Below, one piece after another: positions 38,781 through 48,460 of a stretch of DNA of 64,000 nucleotides. How positions within the stretch are numbered: position 1 is the stretch's first letter; each line of letters begins with the position of its first letter. This stretch comes from Thermoguttaceae bacterium. Lineage in GTDB: Bacteria > Planctomycetota > Planctomycetia > Pirellulales > Thermoguttaceae. The translations under genes and the position numbers were made by a program. The notes under the pieces were generated by a model, which searched no databases, was not told where the DNA came from, and saw nothing but the letters and a program-made list of their open reading frames with translations. The stretch lies in NCBI GenBank assembly GCA_028695965.1, contig JAQVHZ010000009.1, positions 1-64,000 on the forward strand, given 5' to 3'.

Positions 38781-39061
38781 TAGTTCTTCCTTATCTTGCT
38801 GTATTGTTGCCGCGCCCTTTTTCAGGTTAGCGGCCGGGTTGCTTGCCGATTTTCATTGTAACGAGTTAGAAAAGTTTTTGCAAGCGGTTTGATAAAATTG
38901 CAGAAGCGCTTTTGAGGACTTTTTTGATTTTATCCTTTGAAGGGACAAACGTCGTTAAATAAACGTAAGAGGACGCCGTAAAGAGCGCGCAAAGTTTCTG
39001 CAAGGAAAAAATAATCTTATTTTTGGTTAATCAATCTTCTTTGAAGCCGCTAATCGAATCG

Positions 39062-39649
39062 TTACGCTTTCAATCGTCCCATGCCTTGTTTGGCGCGCAG
39101 CGCGTTGAGCGTTTCGAGCGCTTTTGGATTGTCGGCGAGCAGCTTGACGATTTGACTCGCCGTCGTTTGAAGGAGTTCCGCCGTCTGGGTCAGGTTCTCG
39201 TTTGTCGCGGCGTAGACGTCGAAGAACTCGGCGACGAGTATGGGGTAGTCGAAATGCGTTGGGGCGACGCGGATTTTGTTCCCTTGCAGGCGTTCGAACC
39301 AGCGCATCGACTTAGCGCGGTCTTGCGGGAGCGCCGCGTTTCCTTGCGCGTCGAGCTCGAGAGTCGGGACGGTCCTAACGGTCAGGGCGAGTTCCAGCCG
39401 CAGCCGCTCGAGCGCAATTTTGCGATTCTCGCCCTGACGCCGCCGCTCAGACGCTTCGCCGACAAGCCCTGTCGGGAGGTGATGGAACCGGACCGCCGTC
39501 TCGACTTTATTTCTGTTCTGACCGCCGGGTCCGGAACGGCGCAGCCGTTCGAATCGGCATTCTTTTTCAAGTTCTTCCGGCGCTAAATAGACGGGCGATT
39601 GGGACATATTCGACTGCTTTCGTGTAAGGACGGCACAAAAAACGCCCAA
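39062..39649 (-). CDS. Peptide-chain-release-factor-like (RF-1 domain, ArfB-like) protein
   Basis: RRSGPGGQNRNKVETAVRFHHLPTGLVGEASERRRQGENRKIALERL (GGQ motif). Confidence 0.85.
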   Translation of the reverse strand: MGVFCAVLTRKQSNMSQSPVYLAPEELEKECRFERLRRSGPGGQNRNKVETAVRFHHLPTGLVGEASERRRQGENRKIALERLRLELALTVRTVPTLELDAQGNAALPQDRAKSMRWFERLQGNKIRVAPTHFDYPILVAEFFDVYAATNENLTQTAELLQTTASQIVKLLADNPKALETLNALRAKQGMGRLKA

Positions 39650-39677
39650 GCGGAGACGACTCGTTCCGATTGGGCGC
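39636..39677 (-). terminator. Intrinsic terminator of the S1-domain protein gene
   Basis: Minus strand: CGCCCAATCGGA…TCCGCTTGGGCGTTTTTT. Confidence 0.8.
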
Positions 39678-39705
39678 GCGTTATATTACGACGGAGATTT
39701 CTAGC

Positions 39706-41604
39706 TTAGAGCCGGAGCCCGAATTTGTCGGAATCGTCGGTACGGCCTAGCCCGCCTTTCAGGGGCTTCTTCGGCTGCAGCTTGGCGATCCGTTCGCGTC
39801 GTTCAGCGTCTTCGGCTTCTTCGCGTTTCCTGGCTTCGATTTCCGCCTGCGTGGCTTCTGCGTCGGCTTTGGCTTGCGCTTCTTCTCGTTCCTTGACGCG
39901 CGGGTCGTCTTGTGTCTTCTTGATCGAGAGGCTGATTCTTTTTTTGCCCGGCTCGACGGAAAGGACTTTGACGTCGACGACGTCGCCAGCGGTCAAGGCG
40001 TCGGAAACTTTGTTGATGCGTTGGTACGCGATCTCGCTGATGTGGACGAGCCCTTCGAGCCCGTTGGGAAGCTGGACGAACGCGCCGAAATCCATGAGTT
40101 TCGTAACGGTTCCGCGAATGATATCGCCGACGTTGTATTCGGATTCGACGGTATACCACGGGTCGGCCGCGGCGTCGCGCAGGGAAAGGGAGATGCGTTT
40201 GCGCTCGTTGTCGATTTTCAGGAGCGTTACTTTGACCTTGTCGCCGACTTTCACGACGTCACCGGGCTTATTGACGCGTCCCCAGCCCATCTGGGAGACG
40301 TGAATGAATCCGTCGACGCCGCCCAGGTCGACAAAGGCGCCGACGTCGATCAGCTTGCGGACGACGCCTTCGCGAGTTTGACCGACTTCGAGCTCGGCGA
40401 GCGTCTGTTCACGGAGTTCAGCGCGTTCCATTTGCAGGAGCTTGCGTCGGCTGACGACGAGGTTGCGGCGTTCCGGATTGACTTCGGTAACGATGCATTT
40501 CCAGACTTCGCCGATGAACTGGTTGGCGCCGTCGAGGTCGAAATCGGCGAGTTGAACTTGGCCCGCGGGCAGGAAACCGCGCAGACGCCCGACTTCCACT
40601 TCGAGGCCGCCCTTGTTGACGCCGGTAACGCGCGCTTCGACGATCGCGTCTTTCGTGATGCTGAACCAGTCGCCGATTTCGGCGGCGGCGAGCGGGAGCG
40701 AGACTTCGTAATAACCTTCCGCCGAATTGAATTTCGTTACGACGGCGTCGAATTCTTGGCCTTCGCTCAGCTCCATATCGTCGGGGAACTGCTTGAGCGG
40801 GACGAGCCCGAGCTCGGTCGCGCCAAGATTAACGAAGACGGAGTCTTTGGTAATTGTGTCGACCTTGCAGGTAACTTTCGTGCCGTCTTCGATCATTGCC
40901 GCGCTAACTTTCGCGTCGACGCTTGCCGTCATCATCGATTCGAGCTCATGACCGGCGCACAACGCGGCAAATTCGTCTTCCAGGTCGCCGAGCCCTTCGC
41001 GTCTGTTCGGAAGGATAGCGGACGTGCCGGGTTTCGGGGCAGCGGTGATTTCTCGTTCGACGCGTTCGCGCTCTTCTCTCGGACGTCGTTCAGTCTTTTC
41101 GCCTTTTTCGCCGCCTTCAGCTCTTGGACGTTCTCTTTTGCGTCGGCTGGCGTTCTGGAAGGAGCTCAAAGGCGCGGCTTTCTTGAGCCGTTCCTCGATC
41201 ACGTCTGCCGTAACGACCGGCGCGTCGACGTTGATCGACTCATAAGTCGGCAACGGAGAAGGAGTTTGCGCTTCTTCTGCAGGAGCTTGTTCTTCTGCAG
41301 GCGCGGTTTGTGCTTCTTCGGCAGGAGCTTGTTCTTCTGCGGATGCGGTTTTCACTTCTTCGGCAGGAGCTTGCTCTTCTGCGGGTGTTGTTTGCGCTTC
41401 TTCAGGCGACGATTGAGCTTCTACTGGCGGAGTTTGTGCTTCTTCGGCAGGAGCTTGTTCTTCTGCGGGCGTTGTTTGCGCTTCTTCAGGCGACGATTGA
41501 GCTTCTACTGGCGGAGTTTGAGCTTCTGCGGTCGGTTGTTGTTGAGCCTGTTCAACAGGAGCGGCGGCGTTTTCGGCGACGACGTTTTGATCGGAATTTT
41601 CCAT
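39706..41604 (-). CDS. rpsA: S1-domain RNA-binding protein (ribosomal protein S1-like) with repetitive acidic N-terminus
   Basis: Four recognisable S1 domains (e.g. GQTREGVVRKLIDVGAFVDLGGVDGFIHVSQM; GDIIRGTVTKLMDFGAFVQLPNGLEGLVHISEI). MENSDQ start at 41604 preferred. Confidence 0.85.
   Translation of the reverse strand: MENSDQNVVAENAAAPVEQAQQQPTAEAQTPPVEAQSSPEEAQTTPAEEQAPAEEAQTPPVEAQSSPEEAQTTPAEEQAPAEEVKTASAEEQAPAEEAQTAPAEEQAPAEEAQTPSPLPTYESINVDAPVVTADVIEERLKKAAPLSSFQNASRRKRERPRAEGGEKGEKTERRPREERERVEREITAAPKPGTSAILPNRREGLGDLEDEFAALCAGHELESMMTASVDAKVSAAMIEDGTKVTCKVDTITKDSVFVNLGATELGLVPLKQFPDDMELSEGQEFDAVVTKFNSAEGYYEVSLPLAAAEIGDWFSITKDAIVEARVTGVNKGGLEVEVGRLRGFLPAGQVQLADFDLDGANQFIGEVWKCIVTEVNPERRNLVVSRRKLLQMERAELREQTLAELEVGQTREGVVRKLIDVGAFVDLGGVDGFIHVSQMGWGRVNKPGDVVKVGDKVKVTLLKIDNERKRISLSLRDAAADPWYTVESEYNVGDIIRGTVTKLMDFGAFVQLPNGLEGLVHISEIAYQRINKVSDALTAGDVVDVKVLSVEPGKKRISLSIKKTQDDPRVKEREEAQAKADAEATQAEIEARKREEAEDAERRERIAKLQPKKPLKGGLGRTDDSDKFGLRL
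41262..41525 (-). repeat. In-frame coding tandem repeat (14-aa / 28-aa units) in the S1-protein N-terminus
   Basis: QTPPVEAQSSPEEAQTTPAEEQAPAEEA twice in tandem followed by shorter QT/KT-xx-AEEQAPAEEx units. Confidence 0.85.
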
Positions 41605-41870
41605 AGGTTTACTGATAAATTTCACGAGACGACGCATCTTGCGTCGACGGTTAGGTTCGATCGGTATCGAACAATTGAACTTCGGGGAAGGGCGTCCGCG
41701 CGAAATTCCGCGCGTTCGCATTGTTCCGACTTTGAGTCGGCAGATTCTAGATTTTACCCGTAAACGCGCAGTTTAAAAGCCCTAGACGGCGCGTTTGGGG
41801 CAAAATTATAGGTTTTTGAGATTGATTTGCCGCGCGCCGCCGCCGAGTTTTCACGGGGCGCGCCGATCGG

Positions 41871-43142
41871 TTACTGGGTAACGGCGAATCTTACCGGAAC
41901 GACGACGTCCTGACTCGTTTCCTCAGTCTCTCCCACTGAGAAGACGATTTCGCCGAGCTGTTCCTTTTCAGGGCCCATGAACGCGCCTTGCGGCGAATTT
42001 GCGGGTATTTCAATTTCGACTTCAACGAGCCGAATCGGCGATTCTTTTTGGAGTTCCTCGGGCGGGTAAGTCATGTTGACATTAATCCAGTCGGGTCTCG
42101 TGCTCTTGACTTTGACGGTGTTTTCATTTGCGGGAATCTTGTCGAAGATCGTCAAGCGGATACTCGTTGTCTTGCCGACCGCGCGCTGCACGTTGTCGAG
42201 TCGGAGCTGCCCTGAGTCTTTGTCGTCAAACAGCCGCCCGCTGATTCTGATCTCATTGCTAGAGATTTGTCCGTTCAGCGATATTTCGAGGACCGGCGTT
42301 TTCGGGCTGTTCGAGTGGAGCCGGATAACCTCTTGGAACGCGCCTTGCGGCATCCCGGGCTTCATGGAGACGATCCCTTGGAAAAGGGTTTGCGTTTGCG
42401 AATAGAGTTTGCTTTTGCGGTCTTCGTCGGTCAGATTATCGAGGGAGTCCGGTTCGAGCAAGATTTCAAAATGATCGGGGTCGGTAACTTCGACACGTTG
42501 AAATTCGAGCGGGAAGGGGGACCCGTCTTCGTTCTTTTCGAATCCCATAATTCGGAACGATCGCGAGGATTGCTGCGTGGCGGACGCGTTTTGGAAGACG
42601 ACTTCTCCGACGTCGCAGATAATCGGGGCGGTGTAGAGCCCTTTGACATAGAACATAACTTCTTTTCTGTCAGGGTCGTTCGTCAATACGCGGACGCCTT
42701 GATTGAACACGCCGCCTGATCTTGCGCCGTCCCAGGTGAAGTTGACGGTCGCTTTTTCGCCTGGCTTAAGCGCGCCCTTCGAGATGGTGAAATCGGTGCA
42801 GAAGCATCCTTTTCCGCCGTCGGCGAGCGTCATATCGGCGTCGCCGACGTTCTCAATATAGAATTTGTGTTCGCCCTTTTCGCTGGAAGGGTCCTTTTCG
42901 ACGATTCCGAAGTCATAGAGAACCTCGTCCACTTTGACTTTCGGCTGCTTGCCCCTTTTGCCTTTGGCTGTTCCGTCTTTATTATCCGGGGTCTCTTGCC
43001 CGACCTTTGCGAGCTCTATGCCCTTGTTGATTTCGAGAGAAGGATCCCAAGGCATAAGAGACGCCTGGAACCTGCCAATGGCGTACCCGGAGCCTAAACC
43101 TAAGAGAATTCCGACGACGACTGTCGCTAGAAAAGCGCGCAT
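41871..43142 (-). CDS. DUF1573-like secreted or membrane-anchored protein
   Basis: N-terminal TM (AFLATVVVGILLGLGSGYAIG); YDFGIVEKDPSSEKGEHKFYIENVGDADMTL DUF1573-type motif. Confidence 0.75.
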   Translation of the reverse strand: MRAFLATVVVGILLGLGSGYAIGRFQASLMPWDPSLEINKGIELAKVGQETPDNKDGTAKGKRGKQPKVKVDEVLYDFGIVEKDPSSEKGEHKFYIENVGDADMTLADGGKGCFCTDFTISKGALKPGEKATVNFTWDGARSGGVFNQGVRVLTNDPDRKEVMFYVKGLYTAPIICDVGEVVFQNASATQQSSRSFRIMGFEKNEDGSPFPLEFQRVEVTDPDHFEILLEPDSLDNLTDEDRKSKLYSQTQTLFQGIVSMKPGMPQGAFQEVIRLHSNSPKTPVLEISLNGQISSNEIRISGRLFDDKDSGQLRLDNVQRAVGKTTSIRLTIFDKIPANENTVKVKSTRPDWINVNMTYPPEELQKESPIRLVEVEIEIPANSPQGAFMGPEKEQLGEIVFSVGETEETSQDVVVPVRFAVTQ

Positions 43143-43252
43143 TACTTCACCTTAACGCTGCGAAAAGTTACTGTTTTGGACCCTGCGCCAACATAACGCT
43201 TGTGTTTCAGCGCCGCTGGCGTCAGGCCGTTGGACGTTTTATTTATACCGAC

Positions 43253-43297
43253 AGTTCCCTTAACGCCGAAAAAGCTTTCCGGCGCTAAGGGAACCGT
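43253..43297. promoter_or_regulatory. Long hairpin between the Hsp70 gene and the DUF1573 gene
   Basis: GTTCCCTTAACGCCG…CGGCGCTAAGGGAAC near-perfect inverted repeat without a T-run on the transcribed strand; function unknown. Confidence 0.5.
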
Positions 43298-43324
43298 TTC
43301 AAATTTTACCAAAGGAACCGACGG

Positions 43325-44896
43325 TCATTCGATCGAGTATTCCTCCGCCAACCGGATGAATTGTTCGACTTCTGCGTCGGTCAGGACGCCGCGGCGTTCG
43401 ATTTCGATGCTCGCTTCTTTGTTCGTGAGTTTTTCACGCGCGGAAACAGAGATGCGACCCGTCTTGTCGAACGAGTAGGTTACTTCGACGGGCGTGCCCT
43501 TGGGCATATCCGGCGGAAGGTCGACGATGCGGCACTTTCCGAGGAGCGAGCAAGCGGTCGGATCGGGCGCGTCGCCTTCCATGACTTGAACGGAGATACG
43601 CGTCTGGCCGTCTTTGGTCGTTTGAAAGGTCTTGCTGATCGAGACCGGCAGCGCCGTGTTGCGCGGGATCATGATATGATTGACGAGTTCCTTGTCTTTG
43701 TTCGAGGCGACGATGCCGAGACCGTGCGAGTTCACGTCTTCTTCCCGAACGTTTTCGAGCAACTTCTTCACGCGGTCGCTAAGTTGGCTGTCCTTATTAT
43801 ACTGGGCTTCCAGAATCGCCGCGTGAATCGCCGCGCCGCGCGCGACGGCGGTGTGCGGGTTCAGGTCGGCGCTGACGTAAGGAACGTGCCCCGTTACGCG
43901 TTCGAGCATCGCGGGCACTTGGGGCATCAGGGTCGAGCCGCCGATCATGACGACCGCGTCGAGGTCGGAGAACTTCAAGCCCGCCTGATGCGTAACGAAT
44001 TCGGTGGTGTCCGCCGTGCGCTGGAGCAGGTCGTAGGTGAGGTCTTCGAAGAGTTGGCGCGTGATCGGCACGGAGATCGACAGACCTTCGTGTCGGCAGG
44101 AGACGTTCGTTTGGTCGCGCGTGGTGAGCTGGATCTTAGCGACGTCGCAGTCGTTGCGCAGGATCTGCATCGTCTTTGCCGATTGGTGCAGGTTGACGCC
44201 ATGCCGCTCTTGGAATTTTTGACAGACGTAGTCGGCGAGCCGGTCGTTCCAGTCGACGCCGCCCAATTTGACGTCGCCGTCGGTCGAGATGACGCGGAAG
44301 TTGTTCGCGCTATATTCGACGACGGTGCAGTCGAAGGTGCCTCCTCCAAGGTCGTAGATGAGAATTTTGCGGGACTTAGTAACGTCGGGACGTCCGAGTT
44401 CTCCGCGGTGCCACGCGTAAGTGAGGGCCGCCGCCGTCGGTTCGTTGATGATGCTCACGACGTTCAAGCCGGCGATGCGTCCGGCGTCTTGCGTCGCCTT
44501 GCGCCGCGTGTCGTTGAAGTAGTAGGGGACCGTGATAACGGCGTTTGCGATCGGACCGATTTTGTGCTCGCAGTCTTGCTTGAGCTTACGAAGAATCAGG
44601 GAGGAGACGAATTCTGGGGTAATGTCTTGCCCGTCAAATTGACGCTGGTAGCCGACGGCGCCCATTTGCCGCTTGATTCTTTCGATGACGTTTTCGGGAT
44701 CTTCCATCGCCGCGCGGCTTCTGTTTGGCCCGACAATGACGTGACGGTTTTCTGCAAGCAGGATAAGACTAGCCGTTTCGACGTCGTCGTCGTCGTTTGG
44801 AATTGGGGTTGGCTCGCCTTGTTCGTCGACGATCGCCAACGTAGAGAAAGTGGTTCCTAAGTCGATACCAACTGTTTTGCCTTCTAAAAATTCCAT
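43325..44896 (-). CDS. Hsp70-family chaperone lacking the C-terminal lid
   Basis: KTVGIDLGTTFSTLAIVD, ILIYDLGGGTFDCTVVE, VVMIGGSTLMPQV; ends shortly after the substrate-binding beta-domain. Confidence 0.9.
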   Translation of the reverse strand: MEFLEGKTVGIDLGTTFSTLAIVDEQGEPTPIPNDDDDVETASLILLAENRHVIVGPNRSRAAMEDPENVIERIKRQMGAVGYQRQFDGQDITPEFVSSLILRKLKQDCEHKIGPIANAVITVPYYFNDTRRKATQDAGRIAGLNVVSIINEPTAAALTYAWHRGELGRPDVTKSRKILIYDLGGGTFDCTVVEYSANNFRVISTDGDVKLGGVDWNDRLADYVCQKFQERHGVNLHQSAKTMQILRNDCDVAKIQLTTRDQTNVSCRHEGLSISVPITRQLFEDLTYDLLQRTADTTEFVTHQAGLKFSDLDAVVMIGGSTLMPQVPAMLERVTGHVPYVSADLNPHTAVARGAAIHAAILEAQYNKDSQLSDRVKKLLENVREEDVNSHGLGIVASNKDKELVNHIMIPRNTALPVSISKTFQTTKDGQTRISVQVMEGDAPDPTACSLLGKCRIVDLPPDMPKGTPVEVTYSFDKTGRISVSAREKLTNKEASIEIERRGVLTDAEVEQFIRLAEEYSIE

Positions 44897-45262
44897 CGTA
44901 AACTCGCTTTGTTTGTGTTTGGTCGGGAAATCGCCGACCCTTTGAGGACAAGTCACGCGCAGGCGGCGCACGCCGCCTCGTTTTCAGGTTGTGGAACGCG
45001 CCAAAAGAGCGCTCGTACAATCTTACTTCTATATATGCTACTAGTTTTTTTTTCAACCGTCAAGGAAAAGATGGAAAAAACAGAGAAATTAACAAAAAAT
45101 TGGCATATGGCGCCGCTATTGTTCCTATAAGGGTATGATGTATGTGTGAAAATAGGCCGCGCGGTGTTGACCTTTGCCAGAATCTGATATAATTAGAGGT
45201 CCTAAACGACGAAAAAACAGAATAGCTCGGCGCTCTAACGCCAGATAGAAAAGAAAGAGGGA

Positions 45263-46651
45263 ATGGAACAAGCTCGCAATAGACATAGTATCGACATGAC
45301 CACTGGGGCGATTTTGCCGAAGCTGCTTATGACGGCGCTTCCGCTCATAGCGTCGGGGGTTCTGCAGCTGTTTTTTAACGCTGCGGACGTTATTGTCGTC
45401 GGCAGATTTGCGAGCGAGCATTCCCTTGCCGCCGTTGGAACGACCAGCGCGCTCATCAATTTGATAACGAACCTTTTTATCGGTTTGTCGATCGGCGCCA
45501 ACGCGCTCGCTTCCTTTTATTATGGGGCGCGGGACAATGAGAATCTTAGCCGCGCGGTTCACAACTCAATTCTTCTCAGCGTAATCGGCGGGGCGGGACT
45601 GACGTTTATCGGCATCGTCTTTGCTCCGACGTTTCTCCGCTGGATGCAGGCGCCTGAGGAAACGCTTGGTCTTGCGGTCCTTTATATGCGAATCTACTTC
45701 GCGGGAAGCATACCGATTCTGCTCTTTAACTTCGGCAGCTCCCTGCTTCGCGCAAAGGGGGACACGAAACGTCCATTGTATTACTTGACTTTTGCGGGCG
45801 TCGTCAACGTTGTGTTGAATTTAATCTTTGTGCTCGTCTTCAAGATGGACGTCGGCGGGGTCGCGCTTGCGACGATTATCGCTCAGGCGCTCGCGGCGTG
45901 GCTCATTATCCGCTGTATGCGTAAAGAGACGGACGCGTTCCATTTGGATCTGCACAAATTGCGGCTCGACCGGCCGATCGTCGTCGAGATCCTGCGCACG
46001 GGCGTGCCCGCCGGGCTCCAAGGGATCATCTTCTCGCTTTCGAACGTGGTGATTCAGTCGTCGATTAACGGGTTCGGTCCGACGGCGATGGCTGGCAGCG
46101 CGGCGGCTCAGAACGTCGAAGGGTTCGTGTGGGTCTCCATGTACGCGTTTTCTCAGACGGCGCTGACCTTTGTCAGCCAGAACTATGGGGCGCGCCAATA
46201 TGGCAGGCTCGACCGGATAACGCTTATTACGGTCGGCTGCGCGTTTGTTACCGGGCTGGTCCTCGGGAATTTGTGCAGTTACTTCGGCGCGAATCTCGTC
46301 CGCATCTACGACGCGCGGCCCGAGGTCGTCGCGTCGGGCGTTACGCGCTTTCAGCTTATCTGCCGGTACTACTTTATCTGCGGAATGATGGACGCGATGG
46401 TCGGAGTCATCCGGGGACTGGGCGTCTCGATAACGCCGACGGTCGTTTCGCTCGTGGGCGTGTGCGGCGCGCGGCTGCTCTGGGTCTTTACGATCTTTCA
46501 ACAGACGCAGTTCCATACGGAATACACGCTCTTTTTGTCGTATCCGATTTCCTGGACCGTCACCTTGTTGGCGCACGTCGTCTGCTACCTCTATATTCGA
46601 CGCAGGATTCGGGACAAGGTGGAAAAACGAGAGCTGGCGCTCGCCGCGTGA
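45263..46651 (+). CDS. MATE-family efflux transporter
   Basis: 462 aa, ~12 TM segments; PKLLMTALPLIASGVLQLFFNAADVIVVGRFASEHSLAAVG; FVSQNYGARQYGR. Confidence 0.92.
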   Translation: MEQARNRHSIDMTTGAILPKLLMTALPLIASGVLQLFFNAADVIVVGRFASEHSLAAVGTTSALINLITNLFIGLSIGANALASFYYGARDNENLSRAVHNSILLSVIGGAGLTFIGIVFAPTFLRWMQAPEETLGLAVLYMRIYFAGSIPILLFNFGSSLLRAKGDTKRPLYYLTFAGVVNVVLNLIFVLVFKMDVGGVALATIIAQALAAWLIIRCMRKETDAFHLDLHKLRLDRPIVVEILRTGVPAGLQGIIFSLSNVVIQSSINGFGPTAMAGSAAAQNVEGFVWVSMYAFSQTALTFVSQNYGARQYGRLDRITLITVGCAFVTGLVLGNLCSYFGANLVRIYDARPEVVASGVTRFQLICRYYFICGMMDAMVGVIRGLGVSITPTVVSLVGVCGARLLWVFTIFQQTQFHTEYTLFLSYPISWTVTLLAHVVCYLYIRRRIRDKVEKRELALAA

Positions 46652-46756
46652 GCGCGTTTGCCGCCTAGAATGAGCAGCCGCCGCGTCGGGAGTCCGACTC
46701 GGCGGCGCTTCTGCGTCTTCATACATTCTTGATTTTCAGCGCTGGTGAAAACTTTT

Positions 46757-47316
46757 CTAGATTCCGCCAAGAAGCGTTGACGGGACGAATATTAATGCGC
46801 CGAGCGTGTAAACAGTCAGGATGAAGAGGGTTGCCAATCCATAACCCAAAATTATAGATCGAGTTTTTGTTAGTAATGTCAACAAGACAACTAGCTGCAG
46901 GATACAGCTTAGAACATAAGGCGTCAGCTCCAGCGGAACTTCTGACGGTATACAATGTCCAAAAGTTTCCGAACAGGAGTTGAGAATACTTTCAAAGACG
47001 CCTGGAACCGCTATCATGAAAAGGACGTAGACCACTAGACCACATTCAGCGCTAGGATGCTCCAAAAAAAGATCTGTCCATAACTGAGGTTAATTTGCTC
47101 AGAAGCGGTTTTGCGATAATCGCTTACTGCAAACAAACCAATTAGAGGAAGAAGGATACAAATTAAACTATCAAGAATCAAAGAACCTACAACCACGAAG
47201 AGACCTGCGCGGTTGTTGCCAATGCAAGCCAGCAATAAAGCGAGCGATTCGAGCAACACAAGCGCTATTGACAACTTGAACAAAAGGACAGTTTTAGTCT
47301 TTTTCACAGAACTCAT
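46757..47316 (-). pseudogene. Frameshifted small membrane protein, paralogue of 47609-48097
   Basis: Two overlapping-frame ORFs (46757-47065 and 47035-47352) together match the intact neighbour; frame broken by an 8-bp tandem duplication at 47028-47043. Confidence 0.75.
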
Positions 47317-47608
47317 TTTGAGTTCCTTTCTATGAAATGTGTTAAACGCCAATTATAAAATGGCGGCGCTAAAATGTTAAAATTGTCCATTTCCAGCGCT
47401 TCAATCACTACACTTCCTTCAGCCGCCAATTTCAACAAGCGATAGGGGAAGTTGTTTTATTACAGTTTCCCGCGTCCATTTTTGGAACGCAGTTTGTTAT
47501 TTTTTCTTTCCATTCTTGCGATCCTTGTTTTCAAGCGCCCTGTCGGCGGGTCTGCGATTATCGACTGCGTCTACCAGCGTTCTGGATCTTTGTTGCCGGT
47601 TGAGCTTT

Positions 47609-48097
47609 CTACATAGGATAAAGCGTCATTGGTATACAGTACGTCATTGAGCCAAGCGAAGTAGCTGTCAGAATAACAAAGGCTGCAAGCGCCATGCCGA
47701 AAATTTTCGATCGAGTTGTTATCAGTAGAAACGACAAAAAGGCGAACTGAAAAAAACCAATGACGAGAAGAAGAAAGAATATTCGCTCTTCCTGCCCCTG
47801 CCAAATACTGCCAACGATACTGCCTATTACATTAATCGCCAGCGCGGCTAGAAAAAATCCTTGCGCGTAACTGACGTCCTCTTGCTCCGAAGCGGTTTTG
47901 GAATAATCGTTTGCCGCAAATACGCCAATTAGAGGAGCCAGGACGCATATTAAAGCGGCGTTAAAGAGAAGTAAACCTGAAAACAACTCTTGACGTCCGA
48001 CGTCGCGAACAAGCCGAAACAAGAGCAGCTGCAAGGGCAGATTCAACAGCGACAGCATCAGCAAAACATTTGTCTTTTTCTTAATTGCCGGGTTCAT
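47609..48097 (-). CDS. Small multi-pass membrane protein of unknown function
   Basis: MNPAIKKKTNVLLMLSLLNL…; SD GGGAGG upstream of ATG 48097; several TM segments. Confidence 0.65.
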   Translation of the reverse strand: MNPAIKKKTNVLLMLSLLNLPLQLLLFRLVRDVGRQELFSGLLLFNAALICVLAPLIGVFAANDYSKTASEQEDVSYAQGFFLAALAINVIGSIVGSIWQGQEERIFFLLLVIGFFQFAFLSFLLITTRSKIFGMALAAFVILTATSLGSMTYCIPMTLYPM

Positions 48098-48460
48098 TTT
48101 GACCTCCCTTTGCGTGAAAAGCGCGCGCAATCCGAAAGAGCGCTAAAACGTTATGAATCGATTGTTGCGATGGCTGCAACGCGCGTAACGAGCGCTTTGG
48201 AGCAGCCGAAAATGAACTATTTCAAGCGCTTCTTTAATATTACTCGCTCGCGCTGCGAATTTCAACAAGGCGGGAAAGAAAATCAGCCTTTTTCGAAAAA
48301 TGAGCTATTAATTTCGAGAACGTTTAAACAGTGAACGCCGCGCCGCCAGCGATTAGCGCTTCATGAGATTGCAACATTTTTTTCTCGCCGATATTTGCGA
48401 TTCTTGTGTAGTATGACTATAATTACAGTGTAACCTTGCGGGTTTGGAAAGGATCGCGAT

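Noticed and set aside
39874-41763. 629-aa ORF with Phe/Cys/Arg-rich repeats opposite the S1-protein gene
   Set aside because: Antisense translation of the S1 gene and its coding tandem repeat.
43361-44860. 499-aa ORF opposite the Hsp70 gene
   Set aside because: Antisense shadow; the Hsp70 frame has unmistakable family motifs.
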